A stretch of DNA of 64,000 nt, taken from Melanopsichium pennsylvanicum (lineage: Eukaryota; Basidiomycota; Ustilaginomycetes; Ustilaginales). The translations under genes and the position numbers were made by a program. The stretch's first letter is position 1, and each line of letters starts with the position of its first letter. Location of the stretch: positions 1 to 64,000 of the forward strand of contig OAPG01000009.1 in the NCBI GenBank assembly GCA_900208305.1, read 5' to 3'. The notes under the pieces are model-generated. The model was not told the origin of the DNA. It saw only the letters and a list, made by a program, of their open reading frames with translations, and made no database searches. This document shows positions 30,594 to 41,620 of this stretch, piece after piece.

Positions 30594-33200
30594 ATGTCAG
30601 CACTATGGGGAGCGTGGGGCGCCGACGCTTTCACAGAGCAGGTCGAAAAAGCCACATCCGAGCTTCTTCCCGTCGGCTCCGAGGACATTGCGCTTAACCT
30701 CGAGATTTGTGATCAGGTCAGAGCTAAGCAAGTCCCCGCAAAGCAAGCCATACAAATTCTCAAGCGTCGCGTCAGCCACAAGAATCCCAACGTCGTTCTA
30801 CTCGCACTCGGTCTCACCGATATCTGTATCAAGAATGGTGGCGATCACTTTCTCCAAGAAGTCGCTTCGCGCGAGTTCATGGACAACCTCGTCTCGGTGT
30901 TGCGCAACCCTTCTGGCGTAAACAACGACGTCAAAACCAAGGGGCTCGGCCTCATTCAGAACTGGTCCCAGATCGCCGAGGCCAAGCCAGCGCAAATGAG
31001 CTACATCACACAAGTCTATAAACAGCTCAAATACGACCACAAGATGGAATTCCCTCCGGCCGATCCCAACGCCGCTGCATCTGCTGCGCTAGTCGAGACC
31101 CTGACCGCACCCGAATGGGTCGATGGTGAGGTCTGCATGCGTTGCCGCACCGCTTTCACCACCTTCAACCGCAAGCACCACTGCCGCAATTGTGGCAACG
31201 TCTTCTGCCAGCAATGCTCCAGCCACAACATGGCACTTCCCTGGTTTGGTATCGGCCAAGACGTTCGTGTCTGTGACGGATGCTACGCTCGAAAGGGGCC
31301 TCCTAAGAACGCGGCAAAGCTTTCACGCTCCAAGAGCGCCTCCTCGCCTTCATCTTCTAGCAGGCAAGTCCCGTCTGGCCGTAGCGCGTCGTCCTCGCAT
31401 CAACGCTCCGCGACCGTTGGCGGCAAGTCGAAGCGAAGTGCCCGTCAAAAGGAAGAGGATGACATCGCCCTTGCCATCCAGCTCTCGCTCGAAGCATCGG
31501 GCCAAAGTGGCTCGCGCCCCGACGCCTTCACTGCTCCAAGCCAGCCATCGAGGGGAAGCGTAGAGAGAGCTCCCAACGGTCGTGTGCTCGAAGGCACTGA
31601 TGCCGACGATGATCCAGACCTCGCAGCTGCTATAGCGGCCAGTCTGCGCGATTGGGCACCTCCCGCTCCCAGCGCGCCAGACGGTCTCAACCATGGTGCC
31701 GGCTCCGCACCTGCCTCGGGTGTCCCAGCGGCATACGGCACCGACGCGGTGCAGTCCAACCTGCCCTTGCCCCCCTCTCTCGACCTGGCACCCCAAGACG
31801 TAGATAACATTCTCACTTTCTCGCAAACCATCCAAGCGCAGCACGCTCACAATCAACGAAGCGGTATGGTCGGCGCACCCGTGCCGCAACCTGTGCAAGC
31901 GCTGTTTGAGAAGGCTTCGGCTGCACGACCTCGCATGGCACGGAATCTCGAGGAAGGCCATCGTCGCCACAATGTGTTGGTCACGATGCACGACAAGCTG
32001 ACCGAGGCGGTGCACCTGTATGATCGTCTGCTGGACGCCCAAATGACACGTCCGGCGCAACTATATCCCCCGAACGGCTACCAGCAGCCCAACCACCCTG
32101 CATCGGCACAGCACGGCTATGAATATGGATACAAGCAATCGCGGCCTTCTCACAGAGCGTCCTATCCGCAAATGCAAGCAGTAACCTCGTCGCTGTACCC
32201 AGCAGCTCCACAATCTCACGTCGGATCAAACTCGGACTACGCTAGTGTACCTGGCCAGTGGGACCCTCAGCAGCGGTCTCAGCACCATCAGCAGCCGTAT
32301 CAACAATTTCAGCAAGAAGCACAGCAATATCAGCAATCTCAGCAGCCGTACGGACTCCAACCACCTGAGCCGCATCATGTCTCGCAGCCACAACAGCAGC
32401 AATCCAATCAGCAGTATCAGCAATACGGTGCATCTAGCACCATAGGAGCCTATCCGAATGGCGCATACTCGGATCCAAGCCATGCTTTGTCCCCAGCGGC
32501 CAGGACAACATCCAGACAGTATGTGCCTTATGAAATTTCGGGTGCGCCGACAGTCCACCCCTCTTATTCACAGGCAAATGGGGCGCCCTATGGTGCTAGC
32601 ACGCCTTACGCTGAAGCAGGCGCAGCATCAGGTCCTCGAGGTCCTCTCTCGGTACGCACAGAAGGCATCATGGGAGGTGCGCAGAGCAGCGTGTCGGCAC
32701 CAGTACCGGCTGTTGAGAGGATTGCAGCTGGCGTTGAGACTCAAAGGGACGACTTGATTGGAACCTCTCGAGTGTCAGCCGACACTTCGGCATCGAGCCG
32801 TACTGAATGGAACGCTGTACCTATCACCGCCATTGCACCACCCTCGCAACCAGAGGGCGTAATCCAAGCTGGTGCGCCGGATGGATCTCAGCATCATCAG
32901 CAGCAACAGCAGCAGCCCCAGAAGCAACTCCATTCGCCTGCTTCGACGCGTGTTGCATCTAGCACGAATCAGCAACAGCAGCCTGCCAAGGCTGATACGA
33001 GTTACCTGCCGCTGTTCCCTGTAGCGCCTCACCCAGACAATGGGTTTGGACACCAACAGCCTACAGCTGAAGGTGTTTCGCCCTTGGCGAGCCCGTACAC
33101 CAATGCGCCTTCGTCGGCAGGCATGTGGCAGAGTTCCGAGGGCAAGAGTCCTGGCGTGACGCATGCGCCCGCGACTGAATCGCCATTGATTGAGCTCTAA
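30594..33200 (+). CDS. VPS27: ESCRT-0 subunit Vps27 (VHS-FYVE-UIM)
   Basis: An 868-aa endosomal sorting protein that binds ubiquitinated cargo and PI3P and recruits ESCRT-I. Seen in order: VHS domain at residues 1-140 (starts WGADAFTEQVEKATSELL; LLALGLTDICIKNGG); FYVE zinc finger at ~174-240 with the PI3P-binding RKHHCR and WVDGEVCMRC; two ubiquitin-interacting motifs at ~286-303 (DDIALAIQLSLEAS) and ~339-356 (DPDLAAAIAASLRD); a helical segment around DVDNILTFSQTIQAQ (GAT-like, for Hse1 pairing); a long Q/S/P-rich tail with polyglutamine at ~560-615 and ~765-790; and a terminal LIEL clathrin-box motif as the last four residues, as in yeast Vps27. ATG context is CACCATG. Single exon. Confidence 0.95.
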   Translation: MSALWGAWGADAFTEQVEKATSELLPVGSEDIALNLEICDQVRAKQVPAKQAIQILKRRVSHKNPNVVLLALGLTDICIKNGGDHFLQEVASREFMDNLVSVLRNPSGVNNDVKTKGLGLIQNWSQIAEAKPAQMSYITQVYKQLKYDHKMEFPPADPNAAASAALVETLTAPEWVDGEVCMRCRTAFTTFNRKHHCRNCGNVFCQQCSSHNMALPWFGIGQDVRVCDGCYARKGPPKNAAKLSRSKSASSPSSSSRQVPSGRSASSSHQRSATVGGKSKRSARQKEEDDIALAIQLSLEASGQSGSRPDAFTAPSQPSRGSVERAPNGRVLEGTDADDDPDLAAAIAASLRDWAPPAPSAPDGLNHGAGSAPASGVPAAYGTDAVQSNLPLPPSLDLAPQDVDNILTFSQTIQAQHAHNQRSGMVGAPVPQPVQALFEKASAARPRMARNLEEGHRRHNVLVTMHDKLTEAVHLYDRLLDAQMTRPAQLYPPNGYQQPNHPASAQHGYEYGYKQSRPSHRASYPQMQAVTSSLYPAAPQSHVGSNSDYASVPGQWDPQQRSQHHQQPYQQFQQEAQQYQQSQQPYGLQPPEPHHVSQPQQQQSNQQYQQYGASSTIGAYPNGAYSDPSHALSPAARTTSRQYVPYEISGAPTVHPSYSQANGAPYGASTPYAEAGAASGPRGPLSVRTEGIMGGAQSSVSAPVPAVERIAAGVETQRDDLIGTSRVSADTSASSRTEWNAVPITAIAPPSQPEGVIQAGAPDGSQHHQQQQQQPQKQLHSPASTRVASSTNQQQQPAKADTSYLPLFPVAPHPDNGFGHQQPTAEGVSPLASPYTNAPSSAGMWQSSEGKSPGVTHAPATESPLIEL

Positions 33201-34244
33201 GAGAGGGCCAATCTTGTTGTTGTTCTTCTTTATGTAATTCACGGCCGTCAACGTGGCTATGCTTTTGCTATCATAGTGATTGGTGGAAGGGCAACACTCG
33301 CCACTGATATCAACCTTGATTGGAACGTGATACGACACAAGAGTCTGGCGGCAGGCGTCGGAAATTGGAAAATCAGTCATGAGCAAACGTTCTAGATTGA
33401 GGCGGGATCAACACCGAAACATGGGGAAAGAGACGTGTGCATGTAAGGGTGTGCGTTGGCCTTGAGGCTCGATATTTTCATGATTTGCAAGGATGTGGTT
33501 GGCTCGGGTCGATGTGATCCGCCAGTTTTGCAGTCGAATATGCTGGATTATCTCCCTCCTGTTCGAGAGCAATCGAAACCGTGAAAATCAGATTCTTTGC
33601 CGAGGAATTGTGGCCATTGTTGGTAGCTCGTGCAGTATGGGACAGCGAAATTGAGCACTCGGATGGAAATTTCCACCGAAATTTTGGAGAGAAAAGAAAT
33701 CGAGCAGTCTGTGTGGATTGTGAAGGTGGGGAAGTACGGTATGCTGTGAATAATCGTGTCTGAAAGGAGTATAATTGCAAGAATACTTTTGACCGATCGA
33801 GTGACATAAGACCCTCTTTTCTTGGTTTGGTCCACGCTGCCTCTTGAAACCTCGTTCAATTCATCCATCAACCTTTGCTTGGCCTTCTTCACAACTTGGC
33901 TTTCCTTTCAATCTTTCAGACAACTACCTTGGCCTCCTGGATCCCCATACCGACGCCCCTCTTCAGCCCAGTGTCGATCGGGTCGTCGGTATCTTGTCGC
34001 TCTTTTTTTTCGTACCAAACACGCTGCTCGGTCCGGTCTCATCTCGCAACGCGATATTGCTTCAACCCGCAGCACTTCTTTTTGCTTGTCGCCCTTCCAT
34101 CCAAAATCTCGGGACTAAAAAGAGTTTTTACACGCATAAGCGACAATCCTCGCTCATCTTCCCGTCGCAACCCTCTGCTCAAGCCTTAATTACAGCAACA
34201 ACCACTATCGCTGTGCCACTCAGTCAAGTTCGAATCCTCAAAGA
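33201..34244. other. Spacer between VPS27 and the ABC transporter gene
   Basis: About 1 kb between two plus-strand genes. The last ~400 bp are C/T-rich leader-like sequence. No gene is seen; open frames overlapping the transporter start are shadows. Confidence 0.5.
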
Positions 34245-37200
34245 ATGCCGCTCTTCAAGAGATGCGAAGGACGCCCCGTATGGAACGGCATCGACTGGGA
34301 CGAATGCTTCCAGCAGCAGGTGCTCAACTCATCATTGCCCCTCGCGTTGGTGTTGCTCTCCTTGTTCTCCCTCATCTTGCATCAGCTCCGTAGACGCCGA
34401 GCTCTAGCCGCTTCAGCACACCATGTCGCTACCCTCGACCCAGGTGCATCTTCCTTCTCGGCCGCGCTTCAAGCACAATCCGCGCACCAGCAACATGGCG
34501 CTTCTCGTCGTTCGGCATCTTCCGGCTTTCTTGGCCTGCCTCATCGCCTGCTCAGTGCCATCCTGCCATGGAATTCATCTCGCATCATTCGCAGCAACAG
34601 CATCTCCTCAGTTCGTTCCTCCACGCTTCCCTTTGGCTCTTCCAATCGAGCTGCAAAGCTCGACAAGGCTGCCGCAGCATCCCAAGCCGCACTCGAGGTA
34701 TTTCACACCGAGAACGCCGTCATCCTTAATGAGGTGCATCTCACTCCTCCCACTGTACGCGACGCACACGTCTTGCAGCGCCTCCGTCGTCTCGAATTAC
34801 TTCGTCGTATCATCCATGTCCTTGGCTCTGTCACGCTCGCAGCACTTCACGCCGGCGATTGGGCTACCGGCTGGCACAGTAGAAGCTATCAACTCCACTG
34901 GGCCTTCCTGTGGTTCTACCTCGCTTCTTTGTCTGCCTACTCGCTCGCAACCAAGCTCTCATTCTTCTCGCACAAGGCCGCCTTAATGTCCGTCTACGTC
35001 GTCGTTACACTCTTCAACTTGCGGACTGCGTTGCTTAATCGCTATGCACACCCTGCTATTCATACCCGAGGCGCTGTCGTTCTCACCATCATCCAACTGG
35101 TGTTTGGCTGCATCGTTCTGATCCCGACTCTGTTCTTCCCAATGCAAATCGTGCTTCCCCGTGACCTGCGAGCAATTTATACCACCATGTCGCCCGAGAC
35201 ACAGCACGGCGTGCCAGGAACAGCATTTCCTTCGCCCCGTCTCAGTGGTGTCGATCGCCTAGCACCGCCCAAACCTGCTACTTGCGATGCCGCGCCCGGC
35301 GAACTCATCCCTGCGCCAGAGGAGACGGCCTCCCTGCTGTCTCGCGCCACTTTCGGTTACGTGACCCCGGCCATTGTCAAGCACTACAGAACTCAGTTTA
35401 CGCTTGCTGCCGTCCCAGATCTGCCCGTGGCGGACAAGGCCGCAGCCGTCGTCGCCTGCTTCCGTGCCTACACCTCTGCCCGCTCCGATGACTCCCATGC
35501 TCCTTCTTCAAATCCGCCCTCCTCGCCAAAAGGTCTACACACTGGACTCGCACCGTCTACGCGCCCCCTCTGGCGCCGTCTGTTCGGCCACTTCAAGTGG
35601 TTTCTCGCCCTGCAGTTCATCTGGGCCACTCTCGAGGCTGGCCTCGATCTGGTTCCGCCTTTCTTCCTGCAGAAGATTCTCGCCTTCATCGCCGCCCGGG
35701 ACGAGCGGAGGCGCAGCGGCGATATGGACGGTGGTGAACCCATCCATCTCGGCGTTCTGTACGCCTTTGGTATGTTTGTCGGTCAGATCTTCGCCTCCAT
35801 CTCGGCTTCACGTGCCTTGTTCATCGGCAGGCGAATCTGTATTCGTCTCCGTGCTATCCTCATCACCGAAATCATCACCAAGACGCTCCGTCGCAAGGAC
35901 AGTGGAAGTACCGGCGACAAGGATGATGCCGAACAGGACGTCGACGAGGCAGACGACCACGATGACTCCACCGCTGCTGCCAAGAAGGCAAACGCTGAGA
36001 ACCGAGGCAAAGGCGCAGCACCACCCAAACGCGCCACAGACGGTCAGGTGGTCAACCTCATCTCGGTCGACGTCTTCAAGGTCTCCGAGATCTGCGCCTA
36101 CCTTCACTTCCTCGCCCCGCGTGCACCCCTGGTCATCGGTCTCTGTCTTGTGTACTTGATTGTTCTCCTCGGTTGGTCGGCAGTGATCGGCTTCTTGGTA
36201 TTGCTCGCTTCGCTTCCCATCCAGACCCTGGTCTCACGCTGGTTCATCAAGCTGCAGAAGCGTCTGCTCGAGACGACCGACAAGCGTCTCAACTTGGCAA
36301 CAGAGGTACTCGGCTGCATCAAGACCGTCAAGTTCTTCGCCTGGGAGCGATCCTTCAACACACGCATGGACGAGGCCCGTCAACGTGAGCTCGACGTTCT
36401 CAGGCTTCGCTACCTCGCGTGGCTCTGCAACACTTTCACCTATATGGGAACACCAATGCTGGTCACCTGTGCTACTTTCGGCGCCCATACCAAGATTTTT
36501 CACCAGCCGTTGACCGCCGAGAAGGCCTTCACCGCACTGGCTCTCTTCAACACTCTACGCAACCCACTTGATGCGCTGCCGGACATGATCGTTCAGATTC
36601 TCAACTCTCTCGTTTCTGTCCGACGTATCGACACGTATCTGCGCGAGGAAGAGACCCAAAAGTACCAGCAACTCCTGCGCAACGAAGAGTCGAGCGACTG
36701 GGGAGAGATTCCCACCGCTGCTCTCGGACGCGAGGATTCGTCTCCCAAAGCACGGATCGGATTTGAAGATGCCAGCTTTACGTATATCGATGATGACAGC
36801 GAGCTGGACGATGACGCCTTCGGCTTGCGCGAGATCAACCTCAACTTCCCAGTGGGCGAGCTCAGCATCGTCGCTGGTCCTGTCGGCTCTGGTAAGACCA
36901 CGCTGCTCCTGTCACTGCTCGGAGAGACTCGTCAATTGAGCGGACGTACGTTCATGCCCTGCCCCGTCGCACGTGCCACGGCCCCCGTTGACCCCGCCAC
37001 TGGTCTCAGTGAATCGGTCGCCTACTGCAGTCAGAGCCCATGGCTGCTCGGCACAACGCTCAAAGAGAATGTCCTCTTCGGCTCGCCTTACGACGAACGC
37101 CGCTACCGTGCTGTGATCAAAGCTTGCGCGCTCGAGCCTGATCTCAAGATTTTGGAATACGGCGACGAGACCGAAGTGGGAGAGAAGGGCACTTCTTTGT

Positions 37201-39965
37201 CTGGTGGGCAAAAGGCTCGTATTGCGCTTGCGCGTGCACTTTACTCGTCGGCCAAACACGTGCTCATCGACGACGCTCTTTCGGCTGTCGACAGTCACAC
37301 TGCCAAGCACCTCTATCGTCACGCACTCAGGGGTGCGCTTGCCAAGAATCGCACCATCATCCTCGTCACCCACGCTATCAGCCTTTGCCTTCCCGGTGCC
37401 GCTTTCGCCGTTGCTATGGACAATGGCAGCGTCGTTGTTGCAGGCACTCCCGATGTCGTCAATGCTACGGGCGTCTTTTCTGAAGAAGGTGAGGCTCTGC
37501 AGTCCAGCTTGAAGGCTGGAGCCGCAACTGAGCACGACGAGGAAATGACCATCGAAGAGCTGGCTGCTGGGGGAAGCGACGAAGCTGAGCGTGAAGAGAT
37601 GGCTAAGAAGCTGGAAAAGAAGGCTGCCCACACTAATGAGGAGACCTACAGCTCTGGTGCCGTTGGAACCAAGAATTATGGCTTGTACTTGGGCTCGGTG
37701 GCAAGTAAGGGTCGCTATGCTGTGCTTCTGTGGGGATCACTGCTGCTCTTTTTCTTTGCGGTTCGCTCGCTTGACATAGGTTCGGGCGCCTGGCTGATGC
37801 GATGGGCAAGATCGCATGACTATCATGAAGATCGGGCCAGTATTCGCGTCCTTGCTACTACTACGTCCGAAGGCACCTCTCGCTTCACCTACGAAAAGGT
37901 GCAAACGTTCATGAATACGCCATTGATCGACTCTATCTGGACGAACCGACCCTCTTTGCTGGGCGGGTTGAGCTTCGGAAGTGTCTTGCATCGCTTGCCA
38001 GACCCCTTCTCGGCTGCCAGCCCCGCAGCCGCTCTGATGCACAACTTTTCCGACTCCACGCTCACCCACCGTTACTCTGCTGCCGATGTCTTCTCAGGAC
38101 AGCACGTACTCTCGCTCGAGTCTCTCCATGCGCCGAGTGCTGCCACCATTCGATCTTCAGCTTTCGCCCAAGCTCAACGTGGCAAAAGCGGAGACTTGGA
38201 CACGTATTACCTCAGCATCTACCTGGCCATTTCGCTCAGCTTCATGGTCATGGCAGTGCTGCGAGACGGATATGAGTTCTTCATCTCTCTGCGTGCCTCG
38301 CGACGTATCTATCGACGACTCACAGATGCCATCCTCAATGCCAGGCCTCAGTTCTTTGATCGCACACCCGTTGGACGGATCATGAATCGTCTCTCTAAGG
38401 ATGTCGAAACGGTGGATCAGGAGATGGCAGTGTGCATGCTCTTCTTGCTCGAGTGCACGCTCACTGCTACTGCCATTCTCATCCTCATCTGCTGGGCTAC
38501 ACCCATCTTCCTCATTGTGGCGCTCATTGTCATCTGCGTCTACACGGTCATTGGTGCGCTGTATTTGGTCAGCTCCCGTGACTTGAAACGAATCGAGTCG
38601 GTCGAACGATCGCCCATCTACACTGTGGTCGGCGAGGTGCTCAACGGCTGCGTCGTCATTCGCGCATATGGCGATGCAGGCCGCTTCACACGACACTGCT
38701 TGCGACTGGTAGACAAGGCGAACCGGGCATTCTTCTTCCTTTGGTGCGAGAACCGATGGCTCTCTGTGCGTGTCGACATTGCGGGTGCCTCGGTCGCCTT
38801 CCTCTCTGCCGTGTTCTTGCTTTTGCGGACAGACATCAAGGCAAGCTTGGCCGGATTCGTACTTGCGTACGCGATTACGTTTGTCGAGTCAGTGTTGTGG
38901 ATCGTACGAATGTACACCCAGACCGAGATCAACATGAATAGCGTCGAACGCATCAGCGAATATCTAGACCTGGAACCGGAAAAGCAATCGGGTCAGGAAC
39001 CTCCGGCATACTGGCCGAGCAGCGAAGGCAAGATTGTGATCAAAAACCTTGCGGTGCGATACACACCCGAGTTCCCCCGAGTTCTGGATGGAATCGATCT
39101 GGAATTCGAACCGAGGGAGAAGGTCGGTATTGTTGGTAGGACGGGTTCGGGGAAATCCACGTTGGCACTGTGCTTCTTCCGGTTCTTGGAAGCGGAGCAA
39201 GGATCGATTGAGATCGATGGGATCGACATTGGTTGTATCCCGATCAGGACGCTGAGAGAGAGACTGACGGTGATTCCGCAGGATGCTCAACTGTTCAGCG
39301 GTACGGTGCGATCGAATTTGGACCCGTTCAGCGTGTACGAGGATGGGGAGCTGTGGACGGCGTTGGAGAGATGTCGGTTGGCATCTTTGACGACTGCGGG
39401 TGCTTCGCGTGCTGTCAGCGTTGCTCCATCGCGAGCTGGTTCGCCTATGCCTGCTGAGGGTGAAATGGGCGCTCAGAGCGAGAATGGCGGCGGTGTAATA
39501 GATGCGGAAATGTACGGTCGAACCAACATCATTGCCTCTTTGGATGCACCTGTCGAACAAGGCGGTCGTAACTTTTCAGCAGGTCAAAAGCAATTGCTCG
39601 CACTTGCGCGTGGATTGCTCAAACTTCGCGACAGTCGAATTTTGGTTCTGGATGAATCGACGGCGAATCTGGATTCGGCCTCGGATGCGCAAATTCAGAA
39701 AACGATTCGTCAGGAAATGGCGCCTCAAGCCACGATTATTACGATTGCGCATCGAATCAAGACGATTGCGGATTACGACAAGATTGTGGTGCTGGGTAAA
39801 GGCAAGGTAGTTGAATGCGGTTCGCCTCTGAGGTTGATGGAGGATGAGCAGAGTGTATTCCACTCGATGTGTGAGCAGAGTGGAGAGATGGGAGAATTGT
39901 TGAGGATTGCCAAAGAGGCTGACGCTCAAAGAAGGTCGAATGGGTTGATTTCGAGTGTCAAGTAA
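34245..39965 (+). CDS. ABCC-family (MRP-type) full ABC transporter, Ybt1/Ycf1-like
   Basis: A 1906-aa ATP-driven exporter, expected in vacuolar or plasma membrane. Seen: an N-terminal hydrophobic TMD0-like region (helices at ~29-46 and four or five between ~195 and 310); the first membrane domain from ~430; NBD1 with Walker A GPVGSGKTT (~878), signature LSGGQKARIALAR (~985) and the ABCC-typical HVLIDDALSAVD; the second membrane domain; and NBD2 with GRTGSGKST (~1631), FSAGQKQLLALARG (~1777) and ILVLDESTANLDS. Signs of the ABCC class are the missing 13 residues in NBD1 and the degenerate NBD1 Walker B (DD instead of DE). Unusual are an acidic/basic insert in TMD1 (~555-595) and a ~140-residue hydrophilic loop after the first helix of TMD2 (~1185-1320), similar in place to the long loop of Ybt1/Vmr1-type proteins. 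NBD2 also has a Gly/Ala/Ser insert before its signature. The substrate is unknown. Confidence 0.93.
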   Translation: MPLFKRCEGRPVWNGIDWDECFQQQVLNSSLPLALVLLSLFSLILHQLRRRRALAASAHHVATLDPGASSFSAALQAQSAHQQHGASRRSASSGFLGLPHRLLSAILPWNSSRIIRSNSISSVRSSTLPFGSSNRAAKLDKAAAASQAALEVFHTENAVILNEVHLTPPTVRDAHVLQRLRRLELLRRIIHVLGSVTLAALHAGDWATGWHSRSYQLHWAFLWFYLASLSAYSLATKLSFFSHKAALMSVYVVVTLFNLRTALLNRYAHPAIHTRGAVVLTIIQLVFGCIVLIPTLFFPMQIVLPRDLRAIYTTMSPETQHGVPGTAFPSPRLSGVDRLAPPKPATCDAAPGELIPAPEETASLLSRATFGYVTPAIVKHYRTQFTLAAVPDLPVADKAAAVVACFRAYTSARSDDSHAPSSNPPSSPKGLHTGLAPSTRPLWRRLFGHFKWFLALQFIWATLEAGLDLVPPFFLQKILAFIAARDERRRSGDMDGGEPIHLGVLYAFGMFVGQIFASISASRALFIGRRICIRLRAILITEIITKTLRRKDSGSTGDKDDAEQDVDEADDHDDSTAAAKKANAENRGKGAAPPKRATDGQVVNLISVDVFKVSEICAYLHFLAPRAPLVIGLCLVYLIVLLGWSAVIGFLVLLASLPIQTLVSRWFIKLQKRLLETTDKRLNLATEVLGCIKTVKFFAWERSFNTRMDEARQRELDVLRLRYLAWLCNTFTYMGTPMLVTCATFGAHTKIFHQPLTAEKAFTALALFNTLRNPLDALPDMIVQILNSLVSVRRIDTYLREEETQKYQQLLRNEESSDWGEIPTAALGREDSSPKARIGFEDASFTYIDDDSELDDDAFGLREINLNFPVGELSIVAGPVGSGKTTLLLSLLGETRQLSGRTFMPCPVARATAPVDPATGLSESVAYCSQSPWLLGTTLKENVLFGSPYDERRYRAVIKACALEPDLKILEYGDETEVGEKGTSLSGGQKARIALARALYSSAKHVLIDDALSAVDSHTAKHLYRHALRGALAKNRTIILVTHAISLCLPGAAFAVAMDNGSVVVAGTPDVVNATGVFSEEGEALQSSLKAGAATEHDEEMTIEELAAGGSDEAEREEMAKKLEKKAAHTNEETYSSGAVGTKNYGLYLGSVASKGRYAVLLWGSLLLFFFAVRSLDIGSGAWLMRWARSHDYHEDRASIRVLATTTSEGTSRFTYEKVQTFMNTPLIDSIWTNRPSLLGGLSFGSVLHRLPDPFSAASPAAALMHNFSDSTLTHRYSAADVFSGQHVLSLESLHAPSAATIRSSAFAQAQRGKSGDLDTYYLSIYLAISLSFMVMAVLRDGYEFFISLRASRRIYRRLTDAILNARPQFFDRTPVGRIMNRLSKDVETVDQEMAVCMLFLLECTLTATAILILICWATPIFLIVALIVICVYTVIGALYLVSSRDLKRIESVERSPIYTVVGEVLNGCVVIRAYGDAGRFTRHCLRLVDKANRAFFFLWCENRWLSVRVDIAGASVAFLSAVFLLLRTDIKASLAGFVLAYAITFVESVLWIVRMYTQTEINMNSVERISEYLDLEPEKQSGQEPPAYWPSSEGKIVIKNLAVRYTPEFPRVLDGIDLEFEPREKVGIVGRTGSGKSTLALCFFRFLEAEQGSIEIDGIDIGCIPIRTLRERLTVIPQDAQLFSGTVRSNLDPFSVYEDGELWTALERCRLASLTTAGASRAVSVAPSRAGSPMPAEGEMGAQSENGGGVIDAEMYGRTNIIASLDAPVEQGGRNFSAGQKQLLALARGLLKLRDSRILVLDESTANLDSASDAQIQKTIRQEMAPQATIITIAHRIKTIADYDKIVVLGKGKVVECGSPLRLMEDEQSVFHSMCEQSGEMGELLRIAKEADAQRRSNGLISSVK

Positions 39966-41620
39966 CCAACTTAATTTACAGTACGCTCCACACCGTAGAT
40001 GCGTATCACTATGATTTCATGGAATTATATTTCAGAACAGTTTGCTGATGATTGCCAGTTAGATACAGAGGCTACGTTAAGTGTCAAATGCACTGTCTGA
40101 CTGGCATACATCCCATGCTGAAGTACTAGAATGGATGTGAAAGTATATATTTGTTGAAAATCAAATTCGATTTGTGAATCATGTAGGGCGGGTGTAAAGG
40201 TGTTGCTGCGATTCGGAGGTGGGCAGATCTGCAAGGAGGAGTTTAGGGGGTTTGAGTTGAACGGGCTGATTTGCGTTTCAAAGATTTAACAAGAGAGACC
40301 TGTAGTTAGAGCGATGATAATGTAAAATGTAGTTGGCGTAATGCACGGACCGGAAGAGCCTATATAGTATTCTGTAAAGGGAAGCACGAAATTGAGTGAG
40401 TGGGAGAGAAAGAGAAGGGAGAGAGGCAGAGAAAGGGTGGTGTCGGAGTTGTTGCGATGGTTTCAAGTTGATGATCCGACGCTTGTTGAACGCACAGAAA
40501 AGGACGAAGAAGAAACAGACGCGGGATGCGATGGAAGGAAAGAAGTCTTCTTTCTCGGAATCAAACTCTTGTTGAGAACGCACTCACATCAAGCTGTGTG
40601 CACCTCAATCAGGAACCTGTACATGATTCCGATTGTGCGTCAAACAATACAGTAAACCCGCTTTTTGGGCGTCAGGGAACTCCCACACGTATACGTGGCC
40701 AAACAGGTGAAAAGGTTGGCATAGTTTTGTAATGCACAAACCTAAGAGATATTGAGCGTGCGGTATTTGCCATCTTAAGATCGATCAAGCTGAATGTTCA
40801 GGAACGTAACTGCACAACATGAGCAAGCGAGCATCAGAAGCAGCAGCAGAAGCAGCAGCAGCAGCAACAACAAGAGAAACAAGAGCGGACTTGATTTGGT
40901 TGTGCGGCTTGAGCTCCGCTTTAATCAACAGGACATGGCAAGAGAAGGATTGCTGTATGGGGGCGTAAGGGGCTTAATTCGAACGTCTAAACAGCGCAAG
41001 AGAGGGTGAAATTGATTTTCGTGCCGCTACAGTAAATTTATAGTGATTTCAATTTACAGTCCAACACATGCTGACTGCGATGCTTTTCTAAAAGCAAGCA
41101 AGCGTCGACGACTTTACTTTGGCCGCTGTTGGATGATTTGGATTTTACACCTGTGTGGCTCAACTCGGGTTCCTGTTTGGTTTGGGCAGACTTAGGCTTT
41201 ACTCTTTGCGCTCATCTTTGGTGTTGATCATATTTGGTCGGCACAAAGGTAAACAACACAAAGAGTTAAACAGCCGCTCTCCTTCCTCTCGGCTCTCTCT
41301 TTCTTTCTCAGGGTCTCGCCAAGCTTGTCTCTCTGCTTGATTTCTTGGTCTGTCAATCCTCGTCTTGCTCCCCGACTCCTCTCTCTCTCCTCCAACCTGG
41401 TGTTGGTGAACCCTCTATTCCTCCCTGCTCTCTGTCATTCTCTCACAGCTCAACACGCCCATACCTCGCCACTTGTCTCTACGTGTTTTTCAATAATCCT
41501 CCATCATCCCGGACTTTACCTCAACCATTCGACTTACGCTTTTTCTATAAAAACCACACCTTCACTACACAAGTTTCTCCTCCGCACTTACCCGAATCGG
41601 TTCATCTCCTAACACCAACA
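39966..41620. other. Spacer between the ABC transporter and aspartic protease genes
   Basis: About 1.65 kb. It has a CAG/CAA-type trinucleotide run at ~40837-40872, a copy of the 15-bp intergenic motif at 41028-41042, and a C/T-rich leader over the last ~350 bp before the protease ATG. No gene is seen. Confidence 0.5.
41028..41042 (-). repeat. Intergenic 15-mer TATAAATTTACTGTA, copy 1
   Basis: Exact 15-bp word on the minus strand. Identical copies occur at 53363-53377 and 56509-56523, all outside genes. Confidence 0.6.

Noticed and set aside
34227..34240. AGTTCGAATCC word resembling a tRNA B-box
   Set aside because: No matching A-box, acceptor stem or cloverleaf can be drawn around it; it is in the leader of the ABC transporter gene.
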